From Streptomyces nodosus (lineage in GTDB: Bacteria > Actinomycetota > Actinomycetes > Streptomycetales > Streptomycetaceae), in assembly GCF_008704995.1 (NCBI RefSeq), contig NZ_CP023747.1, positions 3,250,501 to 3,314,500 of the forward strand: 64,000 bases of DNA. Reading direction: 5' to 3'. Made by a program: the position numbers and the translations under genes. Every line of letters starts with the position of its first letter. The first letter of the stretch is position 1. Positions 34,415-43,427 of this stretch are shown here, one piece after another. The notes below the pieces were generated by a model. It saw only the letters and a list, made by a program, of their open reading frames with translations. It was not told the DNA's origin and did no database searches.

Positions 34415-37400
34415 GTGAGCGATGCGAGCGACGTGTTCGAGAACGCACCCGGCTACCTCCGCTTCCCTCATCTGCACGGCGACCGCCTGTGCTTCGCCGC
34501 CGAGGACGACCTGTGGGTGGCCCGGGTGGACGGGTCCGGCCGCGCCTTCCGGCTCACCGTGGACCGCACCAAGATCGGCCATCCCCGTTTCTCGCCCGAC
34601 GGCCGCCTCGTCGCGTACACCAGCTGGCGCAGCTTCGTCCCGGAGATCCATCTGACCCGGGTGGACGGCGGTCCCGGCCGACGGCTCACCTACTGGGGGA
34701 GCGCCGACACCCGGGTGTGCGGGTGGACCCCGGAGGGCGACATCCTCGCCGTCGCCTCGCACGGCGAGCCGTTCTCCTATCTGACCTGGGCCTACCAGGT
34801 CCCCACCGACGGCGACCCCGGCGCCAAGCTCCCCTGGGGCCCCGTCTCGGACATCGCGGTCACCGATGTCGCCGGCGAGCGCGCGGTCCTGCTGCTCACC
34901 GGCACCCCGCCCCATGAGCCGGCCTCCTGGAAGCGCTACCGGGGCGGCGCCACGGGCCGGCTCTGGCTGAACGGCCGGCAGTTGCTCGCGGGCCTCGACG
35001 GCCATCTCGACTCCCCGATGTTCGTCGGCGGACGGATCGCGTTCCTCTCCGACCACGAGGGCGTCGGCAACCTCTACTCATGCGCTCACGACGGGACCGA
35101 TCTGCGCCGCCACACCGACCATGACGCCTTCTACGCCCGCCATGCCGCCAGCGACGGCTCCCGGGTGGTGTACCAGTGCGCGGGTGACCTGTGGATCGTC
35201 GACGACCTCTCCCCCGACTCGATCCCGCGCCGCCTCGACATACGCCTGGGCGGCCCCCGCGCGGGGCGCCGCGGCTACCAGGTGCCGGCCGCCCGGCATG
35301 TGGACGGGATCTCCGTCGACGAGACCGGCCGGGCCAGTGCCGTGGTGGTGCGCGGCAGCCTGCACTGGCTCACCCACCGGGACGGCCCCGCCCGTACGGT
35401 CACGGACACCCCCGGGGTACGGGTACGGCTGCCGGAGATGATGGGCCTGGGCGGACAGGTCGCCTATGTCACCGACGCGGAGGGCGACGACGCGATCGAG
35501 ATCGCCTATCTGCCTCGGGCCTCGGGCGACCGCGCACCGCGCCGGCTGGCGTCCGGCCGGCTGGGCCGCGTGCTGGAGATGGTGGCGGACCCGGAGGGCG
35601 AGCGGCTCGCCATCGCGTCCCACGACGGACGGCTGCTGCTGATCACGGTCTCCGAGGAGCCCGAGACCACCGCGGGACCGGACGAACCACCGGAGCCCCA
35701 GGGTCCGGGCACGCCGGGGGATCCGCCGGAGCCCCAGGGTCCGGGCACGCCAGAGGATCCACCGGAGCCCCGGCAGCCGGGCACGGCCGAAGGATCGCAA
35801 GAGCCACGGGAAACGGGCAGGACCCGGGAGCAGCAGGAGCCCCAGACACCAGGCCCGACCCAGGAGCAGCAGAAGCACCAGACACCAGGCATGACCGAGG
35901 GGGCTCGGGAGCCAAGCGCACCGGGCACAGCCGAGGAACCGCGGGAGTCCCGGCAGCCGGGCGCGGGCGAGGGGCCGCGGCAGGACGCGGGGCCCGCGCA
36001 GACCGGGACGGCGGACGCCGAGGGGCCGCGGGAGACCGCGACGCCGGGGGAGCCGGGCGGCGCCGAGGTCACCGAGTTGGTCCGCTCGGTCAACGGGCCG
36101 GTGCGGGATCTGGCGTTCTCCCCGGACGGGGCCTGGCTGACCTGGTCGCACCCGGGGATCGGACGGACGCTGCGGCAGATCAAGATGGCCCGGATCAAGG
36201 ACCGGTTGATTCTCGACGTCACCAACGGCCGCTTCGAGGACGAGAACCCGGTGTTCACCCGCGACGGACGCTATCTGGCGTTCCTGTCCTGGCGCGGCTT
36301 CGACCCGGTGTACGACGTGCACACCGGCGATCTGTCGTTCCCGCTCGGCTGCCGTCCCTATCTGGTCCCGCTGTCCTCGGCCACCCCCTCCCCCTTCGCG
36401 CTGAACCCGGAGGGACGGCCGGCGGCCGGCGGCCTCGACCCGCTGGAGGAGGAAGAGGAGGGCGACGGGGTGGTGACCGTCGAGGTGGAGGGGCTGGAGA
36501 ACCGGGTCACGCCGTTCCCGGTCCCGGCCTCCAAGTACTCGGAGCTGCGCCCGGTCGCGGGCGGCGGCCTGGTATGGCTGCGCTGGCCGATCTCGGGCGC
36601 GCTCGGCGAGACCTTTGTGAATCCGGACGACACCTCCGGCCGGCCCACCCTGGAGCACTTCAGCATCAGCAAGGCGAAGAAGTCCGAACTGGTCGGCCAT
36701 CTGGACTGGTTCGCGATCAGCGGGGACGGCACCCGGCTGGTGGTCGTGGACGAGGGCGATCTGCGGGCGGTGCCGTCCACCGAGACCGGCGACCTGGACA
36801 CCACGGTCTGGATCGACACCCGCCGGATCATGCACGAGGTGGACCCCCCGGCGGAGTGGCGGCAGGCGTACGCGGAGGCGGGACGGCTGATCCGGGCGTA
36901 CTTCTGGGACCCCGGGATGTGCGGGATCGACTGGGACGCGGTCCTGGAGCAGTACCGTCCGCTGCTCGAACGGGTCGCCTCGCCGGACGAGTTCGCGGAT
37001 CTGCTGCGCGAGGTGCTGGGCGAGCTGGGCACCTCCCACGCCTATGTGTCACCGGCCCGGCGCAACGAGGGCCCGGCCCACTACCAGCGCCACCAGGGCC
37101 TGCTGGGCGCCAACTTCGTACGCCGTGAGGGAGGCTGGACGGTGCGACGGATCCTGCCGGGCGAGTCCTCGGACTCCAAGGCGCGCTCGCCCCTGGCGGG
37201 CACGGGCATCCGGGAGGGCGCCGTCCTGACCCATGTGGACGGACGGCCGGTGGACCCGGTGACGGGGCCCTACCCGCTGCTGGCCGCGGCGGGCGGCACG
37301 ACCACGGAACTGACCTTCACCTCCGCGGACGGGGAGGGCGGGCCCCGCCGGGTGGCCGTGGTCCCGCTGATCGACGAGCGCCCCCTGCGCTACCAGGACT

Positions 37401-38077
37401 GGGTGGCCAAACGCCGCGCGCTCGTACGGGAGTTGAGCGGCGGTCGCTGCGGCTATCTACACATCCCGGACATGGGGGGATCGGGCTGGGCGCAGTTCAA
37501 CCGGGACCTCAGGATGGAGGTCTCGCGGCCGGCCCTGATCGTGGATGTGCGCGGCAACGCGGGCGGCAACATCAGCGAACTGGTCATCGAGAAGCTGACG
37601 CGCACGATCCTGGGCTGGGATCTGACCCGCGACGCCCAGCCGGTGTCGTACACCTCCAACGCCCCCCGGGGGCCGATCGTGGCGCTGGCCGACGAGGCGA
37701 CCTCCTCGGACGGCGACATGATCACGGCGGCGATCAGACTGCTGGAGCTCGGCCCCGTGGTGGGCTCGCGGACGTGGGGCGGTGTGGTCGGCATGACGGG
37801 CCGCCATCGGCTCGGCGACGGCACGGTGATCACGGTCCCGATGAACGCGGCATGGTTCACGGAGTACGGCTGGTCGGTCGAGAACCGGGGCGTGGAACCG
37901 GATCTGGAGATCCTGCGCACCCCGCTGGACTGGGCCGAGGGCCGTCACAAGCAACTCGACGACGCGGTCGAGCTGGCCCTGGAGCTGCTCCGCACCAACC
38001 CTCCGGCCACTCCCCCGGACCACCGCGACATCCCGGACCGGACCCGCCCCAAACTGCCCCCGAGAGCGACGGGTTGA
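34415..38077 (+). CDS. Tricorn-like protease (S41 family)
   Basis: A large cytoplasmic peptidase that in the Tricorn model degrades oligopeptides released by the proteasome. At 1220 residues it is longer than usual (about 1050-1100). An N-terminal beta-propeller (about 10-310: RFSPDGRLVAYTSW, PMFVGGRIAFLSDHEGVGNL) and a second propeller (about 330-760) are followed by C1, PDZ (about 890-970) and C2 domains. The catalytic residues by motif are His875 (LGTSHAYV), Ser1098 (ATSSDGDMITA) and Glu1161 (NRGVEPDLE). A Pro/Glu/Gln/Gly insertion of about 130 residues (418-550) breaks the second propeller. GTG 34415 is the likely start. It is divergent from tetR. Confidence 0.92.
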   Translation: MSDASDVFENAPGYLRFPHLHGDRLCFAAEDDLWVARVDGSGRAFRLTVDRTKIGHPRFSPDGRLVAYTSWRSFVPEIHLTRVDGGPGRRLTYWGSADTRVCGWTPEGDILAVASHGEPFSYLTWAYQVPTDGDPGAKLPWGPVSDIAVTDVAGERAVLLLTGTPPHEPASWKRYRGGATGRLWLNGRQLLAGLDGHLDSPMFVGGRIAFLSDHEGVGNLYSCAHDGTDLRRHTDHDAFYARHAASDGSRVVYQCAGDLWIVDDLSPDSIPRRLDIRLGGPRAGRRGYQVPAARHVDGISVDETGRASAVVVRGSLHWLTHRDGPARTVTDTPGVRVRLPEMMGLGGQVAYVTDAEGDDAIEIAYLPRASGDRAPRRLASGRLGRVLEMVADPEGERLAIASHDGRLLLITVSEEPETTAGPDEPPEPQGPGTPGDPPEPQGPGTPEDPPEPRQPGTAEGSQEPRETGRTREQQEPQTPGPTQEQQKHQTPGMTEGAREPSAPGTAEEPRESRQPGAGEGPRQDAGPAQTGTADAEGPRETATPGEPGGAEVTELVRSVNGPVRDLAFSPDGAWLTWSHPGIGRTLRQIKMARIKDRLILDVTNGRFEDENPVFTRDGRYLAFLSWRGFDPVYDVHTGDLSFPLGCRPYLVPLSSATPSPFALNPEGRPAAGGLDPLEEEEEGDGVVTVEVEGLENRVTPFPVPASKYSELRPVAGGGLVWLRWPISGALGETFVNPDDTSGRPTLEHFSISKAKKSELVGHLDWFAISGDGTRLVVVDEGDLRAVPSTETGDLDTTVWIDTRRIMHEVDPPAEWRQAYAEAGRLIRAYFWDPGMCGIDWDAVLEQYRPLLERVASPDEFADLLREVLGELGTSHAYVSPARRNEGPAHYQRHQGLLGANFVRREGGWTVRRILPGESSDSKARSPLAGTGIREGAVLTHVDGRPVDPVTGPYPLLAAAGGTTTELTFTSADGEGGPRRVAVVPLIDERPLRYQDWVAKRRALVRELSGGRCGYLHIPDMGGSGWAQFNRDLRMEVSRPALIVDVRGNAGGNISELVIEKLTRTILGWDLTRDAQPVSYTSNAPRGPIVALADEATSSDGDMITAAIRLLELGPVVGSRTWGGVVGMTGRHRLGDGTVITVPMNAAWFTEYGWSVENRGVEPDLEILRTPLDWAEGRHKQLDDAVELALELLRTNPPATPPDHRDIPDRTRPKLPPRATG
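35662..36062 (+). repeat. Degenerate low-complexity repeat inside the Tricorn-like gene
   Basis: Degenerate units of about 36-42 nt encode PPEPQGPGTPGD-type motifs (PEPQGPGTP, PEPRQPGTA, PQTPGPTQE, PRESRQPGA). The first two copies are nearly identical, the later ones diverged. The block is in frame and disordered by composition. Confidence 0.75.
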
Positions 38078-38126
38078 CCTCCGCCGTACCGGCGCTCGTC
38101 GCACCGGCGCTGGACGGACGTGCGAA

Positions 38127-38152
38127 CGGGGTGCTCTCGAGAGAGCACCCCG
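38127..38152. terminator. Bidirectional terminator hairpin after the Tricorn-like gene
   Basis: CGGGGTGCTCTC-ga-GAGAGCACCCCG: a 12-bp inverted repeat with only 2 nt between arms, between convergent stops at 38077 and 38185. Confidence 0.8.
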
Positions 38153-38184
38153 CTGTCCCGGCCAAGGCCGAGCACGACCACGAA

Positions 38185-38427
38185 CTAGGCGTCGTAGTCC
38201 TGGTTGAAGCGGTCCTCCGCCTCGTCCCGCATCCGCTGCGTGTCCTCCTGCGCCTGGCGGCCCTGCTGCGGGTTCTGCTGGGACTGCTGGGACCCCCGGC
38301 CACGCTGCTGACCCTGCTGGCCCTGCTGCTGGCCCTGCTGGCCCTGCTGCTTGCCCTGCTCGGCCTTGCGCTTGGCCTGCTGCTTCATCTGCTCGGACTT
38401 TTCCTGGAACTGGTCCTTCATGCCCAT
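38185..38427 (-). CDS. Small Gln-rich hydrophilic protein
   Basis: An 80-residue, highly charged protein: MGMKDQFQEKSEQMKQQAKR, then a Gln/Gly tract of GQQ units (about 28-60) and an acidic end RMRDEAEDRFNQDYDA. The first 30 residues could form an amphipathic helix; the rest is low complexity. GGGAG lies 9 nt before the ATG. No membrane span, signal or catalytic motif. Its function is unknown; I recall similar short proteins in other streptomycetes. Confidence 0.7.
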   Translation of the reverse strand: MGMKDQFQEKSEQMKQQAKRKAEQGKQQGQQGQQQGQQGQQRGRGSQQSQQNPQQGRQAQEDTQRMRDEAEDRFNQDYDA

Positions 38428-38490
38428 GAGGGTTCACTCCCGTACTGGGTGAGGGGATCGGGCTCGACCAGACTGACACGCCCGGACACA

Positions 38491-39396
38491 CTACGCATTT
38501 CGATCAGTCACGGAGCGTGTGCAGGGTAGGCGCCGCAGCTCGTCGGCCTCTCCCCCGGCCCCCACCAGGCCCGTGCTCACTCCCTTGAGCCGCGGCTCGA
38601 ATCTGCGCATCTCCCGCTGTCCCACGGTCGCGACGATCCCCGGCAGATGTCCGCGTACCGCCTGGAGTCCGCGCAGCCAGCCCTGCCCGTAGACATGGCT
38701 CGACCGCCGCTCGATCCCGGCGACCAGCCGGTCCACCGCGGGACCCGGCGGATAGGTCTTGCCGGCCGGCCACGGCAGCCGCTGCCGCAGCTCCCGCATC
38801 GCCGCGTCCCGGTCGGCGCCCCGCACCATGTCCGTGTCGGTCCAGGACAGATAGCCGACCCCGACCCGTACGCCCCGGTGTGCGACCTCGGCGCGCAGAC
38901 AGTGTGCGTACGCCTCCACGCCCGATTTGGAGGCGCAGTACGCCGTCATCATCGGCGCCGGTGTGATCGCCGCGAGCGAGGCGATCTGGAGCAGATAGCC
39001 ACGGCTCTCGATCAGCGCCGGAAGGAAGGCCCGCGCGGTCACCGCCGAGCCGACCAGATTGACCTCGATCACCCGCCGCCATGCCTCGGGGTCGGAGTCG
39101 GCGAACGGACCGCCGTTCGCCACACCGGCGTTGGCGACCACGATGTCGACCTTCCCGAACCGCTCCGTGACCTGCCGCGCGACCTTCGTCATGGTCTCGT
39201 GGTCGGTGACATCGGCGCACCAGTGGGCACTGACCCCGTACAACTGCTCGGAGACCCGGGCGAGTTCCTCCGCCTCCAGGCCGACGAGGGCGACCTCGGC
39301 GCCGCGCGCCGACAGCTTGCGGGCCAGCAGTTCGCCGACCCCGCGCGCGGCGCCGGTGACGACCGCGACCTTCCCCTCCAGACTCACCTTGCTCAT
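38491..39396 (-). CDS. Short-chain dehydrogenase/reductase
   Basis: A 301-residue classical SDR. The cofactor motif VAVVTGAARGVGELLARKL (TGxxxGxG) is at 10-28, NNAG is replaced by VANAGVANGG, and the catalytic Ser lies in LLQIASLAAITPAP with Y-x-x-x-K in MTAYCASKSGVEAYAH. The C-terminal 60 residues are an extra basic extension (GWLRGLQAVRGHLPG, MRRFEPRLKG). The ATG overlaps the stop of the upstream monooxygenase gene by 4 nt (ATGA). Such pairs often oxidise an alcohol to the ketone used by the monooxygenase; the substrate here is unknown. Confidence 0.92.
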   Translation of the reverse strand: MSKVSLEGKVAVVTGAARGVGELLARKLSARGAEVALVGLEAEELARVSEQLYGVSAHWCADVTDHETMTKVARQVTERFGKVDIVVANAGVANGGPFADSDPEAWRRVIEVNLVGSAVTARAFLPALIESRGYLLQIASLAAITPAPMMTAYCASKSGVEAYAHCLRAEVAHRGVRVGVGYLSWTDTDMVRGADRDAAMRELRQRLPWPAGKTYPPGPAVDRLVAGIERRSSHVYGQGWLRGLQAVRGHLPGIVATVGQREMRRFEPRLKGVSTGLVGAGGEADELRRLPCTRSVTDRNA

Positions 39397-40928
39397 GCAC
39401 CCTCCTCGATCCCTGTGTCCACCCATGGGCGGGGCACCGGCGCACCCGGCCCCGCCGCGGTCGGCGCGGGGGCCCGGAGCACCTGGTACTCGGCCAGGTC
39501 CACGCGCCGTGTGGCGTTGCGGAACTCCGTCGTGGTGCCGGGCCAGACGGTGGTGTTGCGGCCCTCGGCGTCGAGATACCAGCTGGTGCAGCCGCCCGTG
39601 TTCCACACCGTGCGCTTCATGCGCTCCTGCACCGTGTGGTTCCAGGCGTCCACGGCACCCTGCCGGGCGTCCAGCGCGACCCGGCCGCCGAGCGTCGCCG
39701 ACTGCCGCAGAAAGTCCGCCAGATAGTTCAGCTGGGACTCGATCATCAGGATCATCGAGGAGTTCCCCAGCCCGGTGTTGGGCCCGATGATCGTCATCCA
39801 GTTGGGGAACCCGGAGACGGAGGCGCCCCGCAGCGCCCCCATCCCGTTCTTCCACGCCTCGGCGAGGGTCCGGCCGTCCGCGCCGACGACCCGCTCGGCG
39901 ATCGGCATGTCCGTGACATGGAAGCCGGTGCCGAAGACGATCGCGTCGACCTCCGCCTCGGTGCCGTCGGCGGCGACGGCGGTCGATCCGCGCACCTCGG
40001 CGAGGCCGCTGGAGACCACATCCACATTGGGCTGGGCCAGGGCCGGGTAGTAGGTGCTGGACAGCAGGATCCGCTTGCAGCCGATGCGGTAGTCGGGGGT
40101 GAGCCGGGCGCGCAGCTCCGGGTCCTTGATCGCGCGGGCCATGTTGCGCTCGGCCAGCCGCTCCACGAACCCGAGCTCCTCGGGATGCCTGGTGAACGCC
40201 TGGACCTGCAACTCCCTGATGCCCCACAGCAGTCCGCGCCGCAGCCGGGCGGTGAAGGGCAGCGCGCGGTGCAGCCCGCGCTCCAGGCCGCCGATGGCGC
40301 GGTCGACACGCGGCATCACCCAGGGCGGGGTGCGCTGGAAGAGGGTGAGCCTCGCGACATCGGGCTGGATCGACGGCACGATCTGGATGGCGGAGGCGCC
40401 GGTGCCGACCACGGCGACCCGTTTTCCCCGCAGGTCGTAGTCGTGGTCCCAGCGGGCGGAGTGGAAGACCTTGCCGGGGAAGGAGTCCAGCCCCGGGATC
40501 TCCGGGACCCTGGGTTCGGAGAGCGGTCCGGTGGCGGAGACGACGATGTCCGCGGTGAGGCCCCCGCCACTGGTCTCGATCTCCCAGCGCAGCCGCTCCC
40601 CGTCCCATCGCATCAGCGTCACCTCGGAGCCGAGGCGGAGGTGCGGACGCAGCCCGAAGACATCCGTCACATGCTCCAGATAGGCGCGGATGTGTTCCTG
40701 CCCGGAGAAGGTGCGGGGCCAGTCGGGGTGGGGTGCGAAGGAGAAGGAGTACAGATGGGAGGGCACATCGCAGGCGCACCCCGGGTAGCTGTTGTCACGC
40801 CAGGTGCCGCCGACGCTGCCGGCGCGCTCCAGGACGACGAAGTCGGTCACTCCCTCGCGGCGCAGTCGCACGGCGGCCCCGAGACCGCCGAAGCCGGAGC
40901 CGACCACCGCCACCCGTACATGAGGCAT
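39393..40928 (-). CDS. FAD-dependent monooxygenase, Baeyer-Villiger/flavin-containing type
   Basis: A 511-residue flavoprotein. The FAD Rossmann motif VAVVGSGFGGLGAAVRLRRE is at the N-terminus, GGTWRDNSYPGCACDVPSHLY follows, and the NADPH motif VAVVGTGASAIQIVPSI is near 175. The family fingerprint FPGKVFHSARWDHDYD matches FxGxxxHxxxW(P/D) of class B monooxygenases; Asp in the last position is a common variant. The ATG at 40928 is followed by PHVRVAVVGS. It is coupled to the SDR gene (4-nt overlap) and divergent from a MerR regulator 150 nt away, which may control the pair. Substrate is unknown; ketones or steroids are plausible. Confidence 0.92.
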   Translation of the reverse strand: MPHVRVAVVGSGFGGLGAAVRLRREGVTDFVVLERAGSVGGTWRDNSYPGCACDVPSHLYSFSFAPHPDWPRTFSGQEHIRAYLEHVTDVFGLRPHLRLGSEVTLMRWDGERLRWEIETSGGGLTADIVVSATGPLSEPRVPEIPGLDSFPGKVFHSARWDHDYDLRGKRVAVVGTGASAIQIVPSIQPDVARLTLFQRTPPWVMPRVDRAIGGLERGLHRALPFTARLRRGLLWGIRELQVQAFTRHPEELGFVERLAERNMARAIKDPELRARLTPDYRIGCKRILLSSTYYPALAQPNVDVVSSGLAEVRGSTAVAADGTEAEVDAIVFGTGFHVTDMPIAERVVGADGRTLAEAWKNGMGALRGASVSGFPNWMTIIGPNTGLGNSSMILMIESQLNYLADFLRQSATLGGRVALDARQGAVDAWNHTVQERMKRTVWNTGGCTSWYLDAEGRNTTVWPGTTTEFRNATRRVDLAEYQVLRAPAPTAAGPGAPVPRPWVDTGIEEGA

Positions 40929-41050
40929 CTGTCCGTGTCCGCCCACCCCGACACCCCTCCCACGCCTGCGCGACGCCGCCAGTGAACACTGGCGCAATGG
41001 GAGCGTAGGACAGCCGCGTACCGATGGGTAGGGGGCGTGACAAGGAAAGT

Positions 41051-41061
41051 TACCCCGGGTA
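41051..41061. promoter_or_regulatory. Short palindrome in the MerR/monooxygenase divergent region
   Basis: TACCC-C-GGGTA, a 5-1-5 palindrome 18 nt upstream of the merR-type start and about 120 nt from the monooxygenase start. MerR proteins usually bind dyads in the spacer of their promoter, so this is a candidate, but it is short. Confidence 0.3.
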
Positions 41062-41078
41062 CGACGTAGGGTGCGGGG

Positions 41079-41741
41079 GTGGCAGAGCACGGGCGGCGGC
41101 GCGAGTACCGCATGGACGAGCTGGCCGAGGCGGCCGGCATCACGGTACGCACCCTGCGTTTCTACCGTGAGCGCAAACTGATCCAGCCGCCGCGCCGCGA
41201 GGGCCGTATCGCCTGGTACGACGACACCCATCTGGCCCGGCTGCGCACGATATCGGCGCTGCTGGAGCGCGGTCACACCCTGAACGGCATCGCGGAGCTG
41301 GCCGAGGCCTTCGACCACGGGCGCGATGTGGGCGATCTGCTCGGCCTCGGCGCGCCCACCGAGGAGACCCCGGTCCGTCTCACCCCCGAGGCCCTGGCCG
41401 ATGTGTTCGGCGCCGAGGCCACCCCCGAGAACCTGGCGGCCGCCCTCGACCTCGGCTATCTCGGCACGGACGGCGGTGAGATCGTCCATATCAGCCGCCG
41501 TCTGCTGGATGTCTCGGCGGCCCTGGTCCGTGAGGGCATACCGCTCGCGGAGGTCCTGTCCGCCGGCCGCCGGGTGCGGGAGCACGCCGAGGCCCTGGCG
41601 GACACCTTCGCGGAACTGACGGCCGCGCACCGACGCACCCCGGAGGACACCCGGCGGCTGCGCCCGCTGGCGAAGAGCGTGGTGGAGGCGGAGCTGTCCC
41701 TGGCCCTGGACCGGCGGCTGAGCCGGGACGGACAGGAGTGA
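41079..41741 (+). CDS. MerR family transcriptional regulator
   Basis: A 220-residue regulator. The MerR HTH and wing lie at about 8-75: YRMDELAEAAGITVRTLRFY, RERKLIQPPRREGRIAWYDD and LARLRTISALLERGHTLNGI. The effector part (about 90-220) has a predicted helical structure with no Cys metal-binding loop, so it is not a mercury- or zinc-type sensor. The GTG at 41079 gives VAEHGRRREYRMDE. Divergent from the monooxygenase-SDR pair, it is a likely local regulator. Confidence 0.92.
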   Translation: MAEHGRRREYRMDELAEAAGITVRTLRFYRERKLIQPPRREGRIAWYDDTHLARLRTISALLERGHTLNGIAELAEAFDHGRDVGDLLGLGAPTEETPVRLTPEALADVFGAEATPENLAAALDLGYLGTDGGEIVHISRRLLDVSAALVREGIPLAEVLSAGRRVREHAEALADTFAELTAAHRRTPEDTRRLRPLAKSVVEAELSLALDRRLSRDGQE

Positions 41742-41769
41742 CCGCCCTCCTCGCCCGACGGCCGCCCCG

Positions 41770-42573
41770 CTACATCGCGAAGGTCACCGTCACCGGCGCA
41801 TGGTCCGACCAGCGTTCGGCATGGGTGACGGCCCGCTCCACCACCGCCTTGACGGCCCGCCCCGCCAGCCCCGGTGTCGCGACGGCCAGATCGATCCGCC
41901 ACCCCGTGTCATTGTCGAAGGCACGCCCGCGGTAGGACCACCAGCTGTACGGCCCCTCGGCATCCGGGTGCAGCGCCCGCACCACATCGACATATCCGCC
42001 GTCCTCGACGTCGAGGACCCGGCTCAGCCACTCCCGCTCCTCGGGCAGGAAGCCCGAGTTCTTCTGGTTGCCGCGCCAGTTCTTCAGATCCGCCTCACGG
42101 TGGGCGATGTTCCAGTCGCCGCACACCAGTACCTCACGGCCGTCGGCGGCGGCCCGCTCCCTGAGGTCCTTGAGATGACCGAGGAACTCGGTCATGAAGC
42201 GGACCTTCTCGTCCTGGCGCTCGGTGCCGACCTCACCGGAGGGCAGATACAGGCTGGCGACGGTGACCCCGGGCAGATCCGCCTCGACATACCGCCCGCT
42301 GTCGTCGAACTCGGCCGAACCGAAGCCGACCCGCACCCGGTCGGGCTCGCGCCGGGTGTAGAGCGACACCCCGGCGCGCCCCTTGGCGGCGGCGGGCGCA
42401 TGGACGACGTGCCAGCCCTCGGGCTCCCTGACCTGCGCCGGGATCTGCCCGGGCTCGGCCCGCACCTCCTGGAGGCACAGCACATCGGCCGAGGTCCCGT
42501 CCAGCCACTCGGCGAAGCCCTTCCTGGCCGCGGCGCGGATCCCATTCACATTCACGGAGGTCACTGTGAGCAT
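41770..42573 (-). CDS. xth: Exodeoxyribonuclease III
   Basis: A 267-residue class II AP endonuclease/3'-5' exonuclease for base-excision repair in the cytoplasm. Family motifs in order: VTSVNVNGIRAAARKGF, LCLQEVRAEPGQIP (metal-binding Glu), VASLYLPSGEVG, LVCGDWNIAHREAD (GDxN), GYVDVVRALHP, RIDLAVATPGL (D in the active site) and SDHAPVTVTF (terminal Asp-His pair). It is complete, stands alone and converges with the merR-type gene, 28 nt apart. Confidence 0.95.
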   Translation of the reverse strand: MLTVTSVNVNGIRAAARKGFAEWLDGTSADVLCLQEVRAEPGQIPAQVREPEGWHVVHAPAAAKGRAGVSLYTRREPDRVRVGFGSAEFDDSGRYVEADLPGVTVASLYLPSGEVGTERQDEKVRFMTEFLGHLKDLRERAAADGREVLVCGDWNIAHREADLKNWRGNQKNSGFLPEEREWLSRVLDVEDGGYVDVVRALHPDAEGPYSWWSYRGRAFDNDTGWRIDLAVATPGLAGRAVKAVVERAVTHAERWSDHAPVTVTFAM

Positions 42574-42632
42574 CCGGGAACCCTACCGGCACACTGGTGG
42601 AGTCCCCGTCCCCGAATATGCATAGAAGTACG

Positions 42633-43118
42633 ATGACTAGCATGAATATTCGCCGCGTCCCCTTCGACCACCCCGACGCCCTCAAGCTCAACGACCAGGT
42701 TCAGGCCGAGTACAGCGTGCGCTACGGCGACGAGGGCGACGCCACCTATCTGGCCCCGGAGATGTTCAAGCCGCCCGTCGGTCTGTATCTGATCGCCTAC
42801 GACGACCAGGACCGCCCCGTCGCCACGGGCGGCTGGCGCACCCAGAACCTCAACGACGAGGGCTATCTGGACGGGGACGCCGAGCTCAAGCGGATGTATG
42901 TGATCGAGGAGCTGCGCGGCCGCGGTCTGGCACGCCGCATCCTGGCCGCACTGGAGGAGGACGCCCGCGCGGCCGGCCGCACCCGCATGGTCCTGGAGAC
43001 GGGCACCAAGCAGCCGGAGGCGGTGGCCCTCTACGCCTCCAGCGGCTATGAGCCGTGCGCCAAGTTCGGCTACTACCGCCTCTACGAGACCAGCCTCTGC
43101 TACGCCAAGCAGCTGTGA
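42633..43118 (+). CDS. GNAT family N-acetyltransferase
   Basis: A 161-residue acetyltransferase. The acyl-CoA loop is LRGRGLARRILAALEED (RxxGxG/A), the beta4 strand is AELKRMYVIEE, and ALYASSGYEPCAKFGYY is the usual C-terminal substrate segment. ATG 42633 is taken, but ATG 42642 (MNIRRVPFDHPDA) and 42597 are in frame, and none has a convincing ribosome site. A hairpin (43227-43263) ends it. Substrate is unknown. Confidence 0.88.
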   Translation: MTSMNIRRVPFDHPDALKLNDQVQAEYSVRYGDEGDATYLAPEMFKPPVGLYLIAYDDQDRPVATGGWRTQNLNDEGYLDGDAELKRMYVIEELRGRGLARRILAALEEDARAAGRTRMVLETGTKQPEAVALYASSGYEPCAKFGYYRLYETSLCYAKQL

Positions 43119-43226
43119 CGGCCGGGCCGGTCCCGCCCGGCCCCGGACGCTGCCCGTATACGTGAACTCTGCCGCTCGCACGGAGAGTTGAGACCGGGTT
43201 CACGGAACGGGCCTGCGCGGACATGC

Positions 43227-43263
43227 CACAGAGGGCCTCGAATCGACTTCGAGACCCTCTGTG
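43227..43263. terminator. Terminator hairpin shared by GNAT gene and tRNA-Ala
   Basis: CACAGAGGG-c-CTCGAA-tcga-ctTCGAGa-CCCTCTGTG forms a 9-bp stem extended by 6 bp after a C/A mismatch. It ends 5 nt beyond the tRNA 3' end and about 110 nt after the GNAT stop, so it can serve both. Confidence 0.8.
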
Positions 43264-43268
43264 TTGCG

Positions 43269-43342
43269 TGGACCTGAGGGGATTTGAACCCCTGGCCCCC
43301 TCGATGCGAACGAGGTGCGCTACCGGACTGCGCCACAGGCCC
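43269..43342 (-). tRNA. tRNA-Ala (anticodon CGC)
   Basis: The minus strand folds as a full cloverleaf of 74 nt: acceptor GGGCCTG/CAGGTCC with the G3-U70 pair that identifies tRNA-Ala, D-arm GCGC-AGTCCGGTA-GCGC, anticodon stem CCTCG/CGAGG with loop TTCGCAT (anticodon CGC, codon GCG), T-arm AGGGG-TTCAAAT-CCCCT and discriminator A. CCA is not encoded. No integrase or att repeat is nearby. Confidence 0.95.
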
Positions 43343-43427
43343 TTGCAACGAGTGAAACTCTAGCATCCCCGGCGGCCGGCCCGGAAATCCGTTCCTCGCT
43401 GGTCAACCACCAGACGGGAGGGCGGGC

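Noticed and set aside
38491..41741. Secondary-metabolite gene cluster
   Set aside because: Only two oxidoreductases and a regulator; no PKS, NRPS, terpene or RiPP core gene anywhere in the window.
43269..43342. Integration site at tRNA-Ala
   Set aside because: No integrase, direct repeat of the tRNA 3' end or change in composition is seen beside the tRNA.
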